From CAIVVT01 sp963757265 (GTDB taxonomy: Bacteria; Acidobacteriota; Terriglobia; Bryobacterales; Bryobacteraceae): a DNA stretch of 64,000 nt. The DNA is taken from the NCBI GenBank assembly GCA_963757265.1, contig CAVWRA010000004.1, forward strand, positions 372,001-436,000. The letters run 5' to 3'. The translations under genes and the position numbers were made by a program. Positions 18,876-27,158 of this stretch are shown here, in pieces (position 1 is the first letter of the stretch; each line of letters starts with the position of its first letter). The notes below the pieces were generated by a model that searched no databases, was not told the DNA's origin, and saw only the letters and a list, made by a program, of their open reading frames with translations.

Positions 18876-19652
18876 ATGGATACGCTGTTCTGGCATCGCC
18901 TCCTGACGATTCTCGTCTCGCCGCTGGCCGTCGTCATCCTCCTTCTCCTGGTCGGCTTGCGGCGTCCCCGCAAGTGGCCCATTGTGGCCGCCCTCGCCGT
19001 CCTGTGGGCCTTCAGCATGCCGTTCGTTGCCGATGCCTTGCTGTGGTCCCTGGAATGCCGTTACCCGCCCGTTGACAACCAACGCTGCGCCCAGGCCGAT
19101 GCCGTCGTCGTGCTCGGCGGCATCCTGCGCAATCCAGCCTCCACCACCGCACCCTTCGAGTGGACCGATTGCGCTAATCGCTTTGAGAAGGGCGTAGATC
19201 TGTTCATGAAAGGCAAGGCGCGCTATCTCGTTTTCACCGCCGCCAAGTTCACCGCTTCGCCGGCTGTGCCTTCGGAGGGCGAACTCCTGCGCCAGGTGGC
19301 TCTCCGCCGCGGTGTTCCCGACGCCTCCATCCTGCTCACCGGGCGCGTCATCAACACAGCCGCGGAAGCTCAGGCCGTGCGGCAACTCGCCCGCGAACAC
19401 GCTTGGCGGCGTATTCTACTCGTCACCTCCGCCTACCACATGCCCCGCGCCATGCTGCTGTTCAGCCGCAGCGGCATCGAAGTACTCCCCGTGCCGGCTG
19501 ATTTCCACGTCGTGGGCGTGCAGAGCTTGCTCGAGCCTTCCCTGGTCCGCTTCTTGCCGCAGGGGGATGGCCTTCGCTGGTCCGACACCGCCTTCCGCGA
19601 ATATCTGGGGATGTGCTTCTACCGGCTCCGCGGGTTGTTCGTCCGCGATTGA
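18876..19652 (+). CDS. YdcF/ElyC-family (DUF218) membrane protein
   Basis: 258 aa: two N-terminal transmembrane segments (about 9-28 and 34-55), then a DUF218 domain with ADAVVVLGG (74-82), the NTAAEAQAVRQL segment and SAYHMPRAMLLFSRSG (185-200). Known relatives (ElyC, SanA) act in envelope polysaccharide or lipid-carrier metabolism, which fits the location in an exopolysaccharide cluster. The exact reaction is not known for the family. Confidence 0.85.
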   Translation: MDTLFWHRLLTILVSPLAVVILLLLVGLRRPRKWPIVAALAVLWAFSMPFVADALLWSLECRYPPVDNQRCAQADAVVVLGGILRNPASTTAPFEWTDCANRFEKGVDLFMKGKARYLVFTAAKFTASPAVPSEGELLRQVALRRGVPDASILLTGRVINTAAEAQAVRQLAREHAWRRILLVTSAYHMPRAMLLFSRSGIEVLPVPADFHVVGVQSLLEPSLVRFLPQGDGLRWSDTAFREYLGMCFYRLRGLFVRD

Positions 19653-19977
19653 ACGCGCTGGGTGAACCAGTTCGCCGCGCTGCCGCGATAGCTCCCATCG
19701 CCGCTGGGCCGCCACAGTCCCCCTCAACTCCCTACGCGTCGAGCCGCGCCCGCCTCCTTGCTCCGGCTGTTCCTCTTTTCTCCCCACCGAAAGTGCGCCC
19801 GGCATTTTCCTGATGTCCTGCTTCCTGTGGCTTCGGCCCGCCAATCGGCGGCGCTTCGGCGTTGCATCGCCTTGCAATTGTCTTGGCATCGTCCTGATTT
19901 AGCCTCCAGTCTCTTGCTCCCTGGAGGGAGTGGGTCTAAAATCAGAACATCTGAGTCCGATTATCCGGAGGCTGAAT
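19653..19977. other. Intergenic region without recognised gene
   Basis: A Pro/Arg-rich reading is possible in several frames but none has a start signal or family feature. It ends with the ribosome binding site of the next gene. Confidence 0.4.
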
Positions 19978-20460
19978 GTGAGGTCGATTGCCCTGATAGT
20001 GGCGCTGTTGATGGCGCTCGCGCCGGCCGCCACTGCGGCTCAACAGCAGGGCACATGGTCGGAGGGCGGAAAGCCCCTCAGCGTTCCCACTGCGGTCAAC
20101 AATTCACTCGGCGCCGGCCCCCTGACCCTCACCTACACCGATGCCAACGGCAAGACTTCGGCGATTACGCTTTCGCCGGGAGCCCGGATCTCCATCACGT
20201 GGGACGCCAAGAGCGGCCGGCCCTTCGTCCGGGTGCTGGATGGCCGGCTGGATTGGGATCTGAACAACGCGAGTGCCATGGGGTTTTCCGCGCCCCGCCA
20301 GACGGTCACGGTAAATGCCACGGTGGGCTATGTCATCGTCGAATCGTCCCAAAAACTCGGCGGCGCGGGCATCGTGTTTATCATCGGCGGCACCGCCGGT
20401 GTGATCGTCGGCACCTACTTCGGGCTGCAGTCTTCGACACCCGTCAGCCCGCATCAGTAA
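19978..20460 (+). CDS. Hypothetical exported protein with Gly-rich C-terminal membrane segment
   Basis: 160 aa from GTG 19978, chosen because GGAGG lies 6 nt upstream and it opens directly into a signal peptide (SIALIVALLMALAPAATA). The mature part is beta-rich (TLTYTDANGKTSAITLSPGA). It ends in a Gly/Ile segment, GIVFIIGGTAGVIVGTYFG, that could be a transmembrane helix. No family was recognised. Its position between ydcF-like and polymerase-like genes suggests an envelope or polysaccharide role, by inference only. Confidence 0.7.
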   Translation: MRSIALIVALLMALAPAATAAQQQGTWSEGGKPLSVPTAVNNSLGAGPLTLTYTDANGKTSAITLSPGARISITWDAKSGRPFVRVLDGRLDWDLNNASAMGFSAPRQTVTVNATVGYVIVESSQKLGGAGIVFIIGGTAGVIVGTYFGLQSSTPVSPHQ

Positions 20461-20541
20461 CCGCTCCACACTAACCCTGCATTCCTTCGCCGCCGAATCG
20501 CGCCGCGTCGCCCGCGCGGACGATTCTGCTAAGGTGGCTCT

Positions 20542-21885
20542 GTGCGCTGGGCGGCTCTCATTGCTCTCACCATGGCGTTGGCGGCGGGCATCGTCCTGCG
20601 AGGCGGTGTGTGGCCCCGACAGTGGGACTGGTCGGTGCTGGTCATCGCGCTGGCCGGGGTTGCGCTCTGGATCGTGCCGGACAAGCGGCGCCCGCTTCCC
20701 GAGGATCGCTGGAGCGCGCGTCTGATCGCGGCCTTCGCCGGTTGGTGCGCCTTTCAGCTACTGCCTCTGCCCGTCGGGCTGGTCGGGATTCTGAGCCCCA
20801 CCCGCGTCGAGCTGGCTCGCGCCGTCGGTCCGGTCAACTGGCTCCCGCTCTCCATCGCGCCGGCCCGCAGTTTTGAATGTCTGCTCAACGTCGGGGCGGC
20901 CATCGTTACTCTGCTCATCGCGCGCGAGCTGGGCTGGCTGTGGCGTTCACGCCTCTGGACACCGGTAGTGCCGCTGCTCGTGTTGGCTGCGCTGGAGGGA
21001 CTGTTGGGCGTGGTTCAGTTCTATCTGCAGCGCATGAACGAGGCCGTCAAGCCCTGGTCCACCGGGACCTACGTCAACCGCAATCACTATGCCGGCTTTC
21101 TGGAGATGATTCTGCCCCTCGCCGTGGCCGCCGCCGCCGCCGCTTGGAGAGCCGGCGTAACGCGCCATTCACGCCCCGCCTGGCCCGCGGTTAAGGCCAG
21201 TTCGCTGCTGGCTCTGGCGGCGTTGCTCCTCGCCGCCATCGTGACTTCGCAATCGCGGATGGGCTTTGTCGCCGCCCTCGGCGGCTTGCTCGTGACCGGC
21301 CTGCTGGCCATCGGCGCCACCGAGCAGCGGATGTGCGGCCCCGCCCGCCCGTGGCGTTGGATCCTGCCCGCGACCACCCTGTTCCTGGCCGTGGCGCTGC
21401 TGTTCGTCCTGCTCCCCACGCACGAACTCGTGGAGCGCTTCGCCGCCATGGCCGGCACGGGTGACGCCAACGGCGAGGTGCGCTCACAAATCTGGCGCGA
21501 AACCGTTCCCCTGCTGCGCGCCTTCCCGCTCACCGGCTGCGGTCTGGGGACTTTCGAGAGCGCCTTTCTGCGCTACAAGCACGTAGCCCCGATGTTCATC
21601 GTTGACTATGCCCACAACGACTATCTGCAGGTTCTGGTCGAGCTCGGCATTGTCGGCTTCGCGCTGGGGCTGGCGTTGGTCTGGCGCATCAGTAGCCGCG
21701 TCGTCCGCGTCGCGCTGTTCCACAAGGAATCCCCAGGTTGGGAATTGGCCCTCGGCCTGGCTGGCGGCATGGCCGCCCTTCTGCTCCACAGCCTGACCGA
21801 CTTCAACCTCTACATCCCCGCCAATGCCATGACCCTGGCCTGGATCTGCGGCCTGGCCTCCGTCCCCGCGCCCGGCGCCGATTAA
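20542..21885 (+). CDS. O-antigen ligase / polymerase family membrane protein (Wzy_C)
   Basis: 447 aa with about ten to twelve hydrophobic helices and the Wzy_C domain. The conserved STGTYVNRNHYAGFLEMILP region, SQSRMGFVAALGG, and the periplasmic loop FPLTGCGLGTFESAFLRYK followed by YAHNDYLQVLVELGIVGF are all typical of O-antigen ligase-like proteins in exosortase-linked or capsule loci. The start is GTG 20542. It differs from the polymerase at 11217 in having normal high-GC composition. Confidence 0.87.
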   Translation: MRWAALIALTMALAAGIVLRGGVWPRQWDWSVLVIALAGVALWIVPDKRRPLPEDRWSARLIAAFAGWCAFQLLPLPVGLVGILSPTRVELARAVGPVNWLPLSIAPARSFECLLNVGAAIVTLLIARELGWLWRSRLWTPVVPLLVLAALEGLLGVVQFYLQRMNEAVKPWSTGTYVNRNHYAGFLEMILPLAVAAAAAAWRAGVTRHSRPAWPAVKASSLLALAALLLAAIVTSQSRMGFVAALGGLLVTGLLAIGATEQRMCGPARPWRWILPATTLFLAVALLFVLLPTHELVERFAAMAGTGDANGEVRSQIWRETVPLLRAFPLTGCGLGTFESAFLRYKHVAPMFIVDYAHNDYLQVLVELGIVGFALGLALVWRISSRVVRVALFHKESPGWELALGLAGGMAALLLHSLTDFNLYIPANAMTLAWICGLASVPAPGAD

Positions 21886-21947
21886 TCGCCGCCCCAACCG
21901 TTCCCGAGATGGCTCAGCGCCGAGCCTCCTAAGTGGAAGAGAGGTTC

Positions 21948-22024
21948 GCCCGGATATTTCACCAACCATCGGCTGCGGCCCTCTCATCGCGCCTCGCTGC
22001 GATCGCAAGTGAATCATCCGGGCT
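21948..22024. repeat. Palindromic intergenic repeat family A, copy 2 (internally deleted)
   Basis: Only the two arms remain: GCCCGGATATTTCACCA with the ggctgcgg arm, joined directly to ccctctcatcgcgcctcgc and the closing atccgggct. The 77 bp match copy 1 with about 105 bp of the middle missing. Confidence 0.85.
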
Positions 22025-22160
22025 GGGTCCAGATGCTTCCCCTGGCCGTTTGACACGCGGCCGGCAGCCGGTGACGGGCGCTCGCCGGAATCATCACTGC
22101 TCATCATTTTCGGAACAATCGAAAGCGTAGTCGATGGTGTGCAACAAACATTTTTGGAGG

Positions 22161-22310
22161 AACAAAGCCAATCTATAACAACCCCTTTCCCATCTTGAGG
22201 ATACACCCCATGTCAAGTGCGAACATGAGGCGAACACAGCGGCCGGAATGGGCGATTCGACAGAATCCGACAGTAGTGTCGCGAAATGTCGAGAAGTGTC
22301 GGATTCTGTG
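22161..22310. repeat. Intergenic repeat family C, copy 1
   Basis: A 57-bp block from aacaaagccaat to tgtcaag (22161-22217) with ttgaggatacaccc inside, followed by a cluster of TTCGACA/TGTCGNN heptamers in both orientations (22256-22300). The same two-part layout with equal 57-bp spacing recurs at 42972-43125. Confidence 0.8.
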
Positions 22311-22624
22311 GGGTGGGTGAAGGCTCCTCCCCGAGCGGTCGGAGTAGCTCCTATTGCATTTATTTGCAATGGGATAGCCGGAGGATCCGGGAGCCGCCAA
22401 GGGGCGCGCAGAGGGCCCGGCAGGCGAAAACCGGAGTGTCGTGTCGAAATGTCGAATGCGAGGCGGCGGCGGCGGGCCGCGCGAGTGATGAAAAGTGATG
22501 AATTGTGATGAATCGCCTCGGCGGGACAGCGGCTAGGAGAGCCGCAGGAACGCGACCGGTGTGCTAGCGGCCAAGCTTATAGTGCATGTGAGCAGGCTGG
22601 CCCTGGCAGGTTGAAATGGGCCTC

Positions 22625-22845
22625 GCCCGGATGTTTCACCAACCATCGGCTGCGGCGCGCGACAGGGCCGCAAGACTCAAGTTGCTTTGGGCCCAGAGGG
22701 CACCCCCCGTCCTCGACGTAGCAGTCAAGTACGCCTGCGGGCGGCTACGGCGAGCGCGCCTCGTGGCATTGCTTGATGTTGGGGCTTGATGTTGGGGCCC
22801 TCTCATCGCGCCGCGCTGCGATGGCAAGTGAAACAACCGGGTTAG
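22625..22845. repeat. Palindromic intergenic repeat family A, copy 3
   Basis: GCCCGGATGTTTCACCA to the closing aaacaaccgggtta, with the shared middle cgtcctcgacgtagcagtc and tacgcctgcgggcggct. It carries an extra tandem duplication of gcttgatgttgggg near 22765-22800 that copy 1 lacks. Confidence 0.85.
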
Positions 22846-22878
22846 CCGAGGGGCGGCCCGGATTGCCATCGGCGTGAA

Positions 22879-24264
22879 TCACTGGATCAGGTACTGCTCC
22901 AGTTTTCCGTCGGGCATTGTGAGAGTGTCCAAGTGTAACGAGGTGTCCTTGAACGAGAGCTGGAAGTGCCGGTAGGTCATCCCGCCGCGCTGCTCCACGG
23001 ACGTCTGTCGCAGCGATGCCAGGGGTCCCATCACCCTCAGGCTGGTGGAGGCGTCGGCGAGGACCTGGGCGGTGAAAAATGCGTCGGCATTGGGCGTCAG
23101 GAGGCTTCGGTCTATCTTGCCTTCCAGCAAGCCGTCGAAGATCTGCCTGGCCTGCCGCAGCGCCGGTTCCGCCTGCGGATCCTGGGCCTCACCCAACAGC
23201 AGCGCAGCGACCTGGCTGGTGATGGAGCCGGGCGCATTGGAGCCGTCTTCGTTTGCAAACACGACAATGGCGACGCCTTGATCCGGCCAGACGGTATTCA
23301 GGCTCACGAACCCCGAGACCGCGCCGCCGTGGGACAACCTGGGATGCCCCTGGTCATCCCTCACGCCGATTCCCAGCGCGTAGCCCGTGGGCGCGCCGTT
23401 GCGCAGCCGCACCGGGGTGGTCAGCGCCTCGAAGGATGCAGGCGTCAGGAGCTTGCGCTCCATCAGGGAAATGTCCCAAAGGGCGAGGTCATGCGCCGAC
23501 ATCGCCAGCTCTCCGGCGGCGTACAGCCAGCCCCGGCCTTCCGGTGGCGCTGGACGATGCGGCCCCCGGGCGAAGCGGGTGTACCCGACAGCATCCGAGA
23601 GTCCTTTCGCCTGCACACCGACATCCATCGCGCTGCTCATACCCAGCGGCTGAAGGACGCGTTTCGAAAGGAAGACGGAGAATGTGTCGCCGGTGACCAA
23701 CTCGACGATCCGGCCGACCACAACAAAGTTGGTGTTGCTGTACTGCCAGCGCGTGCCAGGATCGAAATCGAGCGGCTTCCTGGCCCACCGGTCGAGAATG
23801 CCGTCCGGTGTTATCGGCTGCAGCATGAACGGGGGGACGTAGTCCTGCGGCCAATAGTCCTGGTAGCCGGAGGTGTGCGACAAGAGCTGGCGGATGGTGA
23901 TCTCGCCCGCGCGGGTCAGGTCAGGGAGGTAGCGCGAAACGCGGTCGTCGAGCGACAATTTGCCATCCTGAACCAGCAACAGGATCGCGGCTGCCGCGAA
24001 CTGCTTGCTGACCGACCCGATGTTGTAGCGCATCTCCGGCCGGGCATCCATGGGCGGATCCAGCCGCGCCTTGCCGTAGGCCTTCTCATACTCGATTTTG
24101 CCGCCCCGCACAACGGCGAGTGAGACGCTCGGCGGGCCGCCGTCGGCGAGAGCCTTCGCGGCAACTTCGTCGATCTTGGCGGCCGTTGCGGGCGGCAGCT
24201 CGGTGGCGAATCCGCTCGTGGCCGCGTGGAAGATCACGACCGAGAGAACAGGAAAAAGGCGCAT
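22879..24264 (-). CDS. Serine hydrolase of the beta-lactamase / class C family
   Basis: 461 aa with a signal peptide (MRLFPVLSVVIFHAATSGFA), so periplasmic or secreted. All three catalytic elements of the penicillin-binding-protein-like fold are present: S84-V-S-K87, the YSN motif at 175-177, and H312-G-G. A C-terminal extension after about residue 350 resembles the lipocalin-like or DUF tail of acidobacterial members. ATG 24264 is set by GGAGGG 7 nt upstream; the frame stays open to 24975 but is shared with the divergent glycosyltransferase there. The substrate (peptide, ester or beta-lactam) cannot be assigned. Confidence 0.9.
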   Translation of the reverse strand: MRLFPVLSVVIFHAATSGFATELPPATAAKIDEVAAKALADGGPPSVSLAVVRGGKIEYEKAYGKARLDPPMDARPEMRYNIGSVSKQFAAAAILLLVQDGKLSLDDRVSRYLPDLTRAGEITIRQLLSHTSGYQDYWPQDYVPPFMLQPITPDGILDRWARKPLDFDPGTRWQYSNTNFVVVGRIVELVTGDTFSVFLSKRVLQPLGMSSAMDVGVQAKGLSDAVGYTRFARGPHRPAPPEGRGWLYAAGELAMSAHDLALWDISLMERKLLTPASFEALTTPVRLRNGAPTGYALGIGVRDDQGHPRLSHGGAVSGFVSLNTVWPDQGVAIVVFANEDGSNAPGSITSQVAALLLGEAQDPQAEPALRQARQIFDGLLEGKIDRSLLTPNADAFFTAQVLADASTSLRVMGPLASLRQTSVEQRGGMTYRHFQLSFKDTSLHLDTLTMPDGKLEQYLIQ

Positions 24265-24410
24265 GCGAGAACCCTCCGGCCAAGTGTAACTGGAAGCGGC
24301 GGCCGCCTCAAAGCTCCGGAACGGCGCCAGGCGCAATTGATCCCCATCACGGCGCGAAACAGGGCGCGCGCCGTTCAAGAAATCGTTGCTCGGCCAGTCC
24401 CCGCGCGGGA

Positions 24411-24416
24411 TATGAT
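24411..24416 (+). promoter_or_regulatory. Putative -10 box close to the start codon
   Basis: TATGAT ends 8 nt before the GTG start at 24425, so transcription would begin at or next to the start codon (leaderless mRNA). No -35 match was seen. Confidence 0.4.
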
Positions 24417-24424
24417 CGGTAGCG

Positions 24425-25345
24425 GTGCAACCGCAACAGAGTCCTCCGCCGGAGACCGCGCCGGAGCCCAAGGTCTCCGTCATTATCGTTTCCTGGAATG
24501 CGATCGAGTCGCTCCGCAGATGCCTCACCGCACTGAACGCGTCGCGCGAGCGCAACCAATTCGAGGTGCTGGTGGTGGATGCCGGCAGCCGCGACGGCTG
24601 CGGCCAGGTAGACACGGAATTTGACGGCGTGACGGTGCTGCGGCTGCCGCGCAATTTCGGCCGCACCCGCGCCCGCAACATCGGCATGCGCACCGCGCTG
24701 GCGGAACTGGTGTTCTTCATGGATCCGGAGGTGGAGGTCGCGCCGGGCGTCGTCATGGCGCTCACCCGCGCATTGGAAGCGGATGAACGCGCTGTCGCGG
24801 CCGTTCCGCGTCTTCTCGACGCAGCCGGAGAAGCCCTTCCGCTGGGCGGCAGACTGCCCGACAGGAAGGCACTCGCCGCAGCCTGCAGGGAGAATCGCGA
24901 CCTGAGTCTGGCCCCCGCCTCGGGCACCGTGGAAGCGACTTCCGATCTCGCGCTGATGGTGCGCAAGACCTTCATTCGGGGGATGAACTATTTCGACGAG
25001 AAGCGCTTCTCGGAGTTCTGGGCGGAACTCGAATTGTTCTGGCAAATCCGCGTCGCCGGCAAGCGCATTGTGGTTGTGGAAACGCCGGCGACGGTGCACC
25101 CGCGGCACGTCACGTTTCAGGTCCCGCGTTCGGAACAAGCGCTGCTGACGGCTGATCGGGTCGCCGCGGCTGCCTCTTACATTGGCAAGCATGAGGGCTT
25201 TTTCGCCAAGCTGGGTTTCGTGTTGGGGCGGGCAGCCGGCGCGGTGGGGATGGTCTTCCGGGAGCCGGGCTACGGATTGCGGCTGGCGATGGGCATCCTG
25301 ACCGGCGCCCGCGTGGATGGCACGCAGGGCGGCATCCTGGGTTAG
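24425..25345 (+). CDS. Glycosyltransferase family 2
   Basis: A 306-aa GT-A enzyme starting at GTG 24425. It has VSVIIVSWNAIESLRRCLTAL, VDAGSRDG, and FGRTRARNIGMRTALAELVF followed by FFMDPEVEVAPG, where the usual DxD is replaced by DPEVE. It most resembles dTDP-rhamnosyl transferase-like proteins. It is divergent from the serine hydrolase and set apart from the main polysaccharide cluster by the repeat island. Its TAG stop (25343-25345) is formed by the terminal TAG of a repeat B element. Confidence 0.83.
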   Translation: MQPQQSPPPETAPEPKVSVIIVSWNAIESLRRCLTALNASRERNQFEVLVVDAGSRDGCGQVDTEFDGVTVLRLPRNFGRTRARNIGMRTALAELVFFMDPEVEVAPGVVMALTRALEADERAVAAVPRLLDAAGEALPLGGRLPDRKALAAACRENRDLSLAPASGTVEATSDLALMVRKTFIRGMNYFDEKRFSEFWAELELFWQIRVAGKRIVVVETPATVHPRHVTFQVPRSEQALLTADRVAAAASYIGKHEGFFAKLGFVLGRAAGAVGMVFREPGYGLRLAMGILTGARVDGTQGGILG

Positions 25346-25611
25346 GGCCTGTTCACGCTACCCGAACGGATGGCGTTGCGCGCGAAAAATGCCTCAGACG
25401 AGGCGGAGGACGATGGCTTTGGCCGTTCCAAGACGAGGACGACAACGAAGTCTGAGGCGCTCTTCGCCGCAACCCGAGGGGACGGGGCCGGTTTTGCCGA
25501 TTTCCTCGTCGCTCATCGCTCGCAGACGCCCGGTATGCGTCGCTCCTCGCTCCTGGAACTCGGAAAAACCGGCTCCCGTCGCCACCGTCCGAGTAGCGTG
25601 AACAGGCCCTA
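25343..25611. repeat. Palindromic MITE-like element, family B, copy 1
   Basis: 269 bp with 19-bp perfect terminal inverted repeats TAGGGCCTGTTCACGCTAC / GTAGCGTGAACAGGCCCTA. Two internal inverted pairs (gcctcagac with gtctgaggc; gccggttttgccga with tcggaaaaaccggc) give a cloverleaf-like fold. Copy 2, in reverse orientation, is at 28620-28889. Terminal TA dinucleotides would fit a TA target duplication as in IS630/Tc1-mariner-derived elements; that link is inference. It fills the whole space between the stop codons of two convergent genes. Confidence 0.88.
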
Positions 25612-25613
25612 GC

Positions 25614-25976
25614 TCATTTGTTGAAAAAGAGCATCCGCACAGCGATCAAGAGCATGAACACCGCGTAGCCCTTGCGCACGGCATCGGGAGGCAGGGCGAG
25701 CGTAATTTTGGCGCCGAAGAAAGCGCCTGCGAACAGGCCGGCGGCAATCAAGGCGGCGTCCCGTAAGTTGATGTCGCCCTTACGGTAATACTCGTACGCG
25801 CCGAGCAGTCCCACGGGCGGGATCAGAGCCGCCAGTGAAGTGGCAATCGCCTGCACCGGCTTGAGTTTCACGATGTACATCAGCGCCGGGATGATGATTA
25901 CCCCGCCGCCGATGCCGAACATTCCCGCCAGGATCCCGGCCGCCAAACCAATCGCCAGCAGAATCACGATGCTCAT
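25614..25976 (-). CDS. TauE/SafE-family membrane protein, half-size
   Basis: 120 aa, four predicted transmembrane helices, with the family signature GMFGIGGGVIIIPALMY near the N-terminus and AIATSLAALIPPVGLLGAYEYYRKG. Typical TauE/SafE anion or sulfite exporters have about 250 aa made of two such repeats, so this is a single-repeat version that would need to dimerise. Half-size members are known in the family. The stop codon abuts repeat B copy 1 (2 nt away). It is divergent from the sigma factor gene. Confidence 0.85.
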   Translation of the reverse strand: MSIVILLAIGLAAGILAGMFGIGGGVIIIPALMYIVKLKPVQAIATSLAALIPPVGLLGAYEYYRKGDINLRDAALIAAGLFAGAFFGAKITLALPPDAVRKGYAVFMLLIAVRMLFFNK

Positions 25977-26053
25977 GGTGAATCGCAGTGTAGCATGCGG
26001 GCGCTGTAATCCGATCTCTTCAGGCTCTCGTCCTATGAATTAGGATCATGATG

Positions 26054-26650
26054 ATGGCCGAACAGGCGATCGCGGTGAGTGGAGCGCCTGCGCTGCTGGC
26101 CCGCTTCGCCTCCTGGATGGCTGCCGAGCAACGGCGTATCTTCTTCATTTGTCAGAGGATGTTGAGCGATGCCGACGAGGCCGATTCGGCCGTTCAGGAT
26201 ACTTTTTTCAAGGCCTACCAGGCTCTGGGACGGCACACCGGCGAGCTCGACGATCCCGGCCGCTGGCTGGCCCGGATCGCAGTCAACACGTGCCTGGATC
26301 GCCTGCGGTCGAAACGCTGGCAGTTCTGGCGGAAACGGCCCGATGCGGCGGACGAGGAGACGATCCTCGCCATGGCGGCCTCGTCATCGCCCGACGCGGA
26401 GGAGCAGGCGTTTGGGCGGCAGGTCGGGCAGCGGCTGGCGCGGGGGCTGGAGGGTCTTTCCAGCCGCCAGCGGGCCGTGTTCACGCTGCGTCATTACGAG
26501 GACCACAGTCTGGAGGAGATCGCGCAGATTCTCGATCTGGATGTGGGGACGGTCAAGGCGCACCTGAGCCGGGCATTGGCCAAGCTGCGCGAGGAGTTGA
26601 AGGACTTGTACGGGATGCGAAAACAAACGCTGGAAAAGCGGAGGCATTGA
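26054..26650 (+). CDS. RNA polymerase sigma factor, ECF (sigma-70) family
   Basis: About 198 aa. Region 2 covers MAAEQRRIFFICQRMLSDADEADSAVQDTFFKAYQAL, with a linker to ARIAVNTCLDRLRSKRWQFW. Region 4 is LEGLSSRQRAVFTLRHYEDHSLEEIAQILDL with VGTVKAHLSRALAKLRE as the DNA-reading helix. Three ATGs in a row (26048, 26051, 26054) follow TAGGA; the last gives the best spacing of 8 nt. The next gene is a zinc-type anti-sigma factor 7 nt downstream, so this is a sigma/anti-sigma pair. The regulon is unknown; autoregulation is usual. Confidence 0.93.
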   Translation: MAEQAIAVSGAPALLARFASWMAAEQRRIFFICQRMLSDADEADSAVQDTFFKAYQALGRHTGELDDPGRWLARIAVNTCLDRLRSKRWQFWRKRPDAADEETILAMAASSSPDAEEQAFGRQVGQRLARGLEGLSSRQRAVFTLRHYEDHSLEEIAQILDLDVGTVKAHLSRALAKLREELKDLYGMRKQTLEKRRH

Positions 26651-26657
26651 CTGATCT

Positions 26658-27158
26658 ATGAGGGAAGAAACAACACACTGGAGCGACGACGATCTGCTGC
26701 GGAGACTATACGGGCTCGAATCGGAGAGCGCAGTTGCGGAGGCCCATCTGGACGAATGCTCCGAGTGCGGCGCCAGGTGGCAGGAGCTGCAGAGCCGGCG
26801 CGCCGCCGCGCTCGACGACTCGAGCGCGAAGAGCGTCAGCGCTGAGCGGCTGCAGCGGCAACGGACGGCGGTGTGGGACAGAATCGAACGGCGGCGGGGT
26901 TTCTGGACGTGGAAATGGGTCCCGGCCGCCGCAGCTGCCGGCGTTCTGGCGGCAGCGATTCTGCTGCTGCACCCGGCGGGGTTCGCACCGGCGCCACGGC
27001 GGCTCGCCGCACAGAGCAGCCCGGCGCAACTGAGCGACGCGCAGCTGTTCAATGACGTCGCGGCGTTGTCGGCGCCCGAGGCTCCGCGCGCCGCCGCGCC
27101 GATGCGATCTCTATTCGAGGATCGGAAAGAGACGGAAGAAGAGGAGGTGGCTTTCTGA
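26658..27158 (+). CDS. Zinc-type anti-sigma factor
   Basis: 166 aa. The cytoplasmic part has the ZAS motif H30-x3-C34-x2-C37 (HLDECSEC), which sequesters ECF sigma factors. One transmembrane segment (WVPAAAAAGVLAAAILLLHP, about 89-108) is followed by a periplasmic Ala/Pro-rich tail. It starts 7 nt after the sigma gene and its TGA overlaps the ATG of the following Spy-like gene by 1 nt (TGATG), so all three are one operon. Confidence 0.9.
   Translation: MREETTHWSDDDLLRRLYGLESESAVAEAHLDECSECGARWQELQSRRAAALDDSSAKSVSAERLQRQRTAVWDRIERRRGFWTWKWVPAAAAAGVLAAAILLLHPAGFAPAPRRLAAQSSPAQLSDAQLFNDVAALSAPEAPRAAAPMRSLFEDRKETEEEEVAF

Larger units (their letters stand above)
21886..22878. other. Gene-free repeat island
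   Basis: Nearly 1 kb without a credible gene between convergent reading directions. It holds repeat A copies 2 and 3 and repeat C copy 1, plus an ATTGCA-tttatt-TGCAAT hairpin near 22350, a run of gatgaaaagtgatgaattgtgatgaa (three ATGA/GTGA units, 22486-22511), and a further TGTCG cluster near 22437-22456. A frame running from the polymerase end to 22206 on the minus strand is a product of repeat C and is not a gene. Confidence 0.7.

Noticed and set aside
21484..22206. Minus-strand frame beginning MYPQ, similar to the extension of the 42130 gene (43017)
   Set aside because: The shared N-terminus is only the repeat C block read in the same frame; the rest is antisense to the polymerase gene or unrelated.
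22437..22511. CRISPR-like short repeats (TGTCG and GTGATGA units)
   Set aside because: Units are far too short and lack regular spacers; no cas genes are in the window.
25317..25601. 94-aa frame inside repeat B, similar in both copies
   Set aside because: Similarity follows from the repeat DNA. The sequence is Arg/Pro-rich, lies in palindromic arms and has no start signal of its own.
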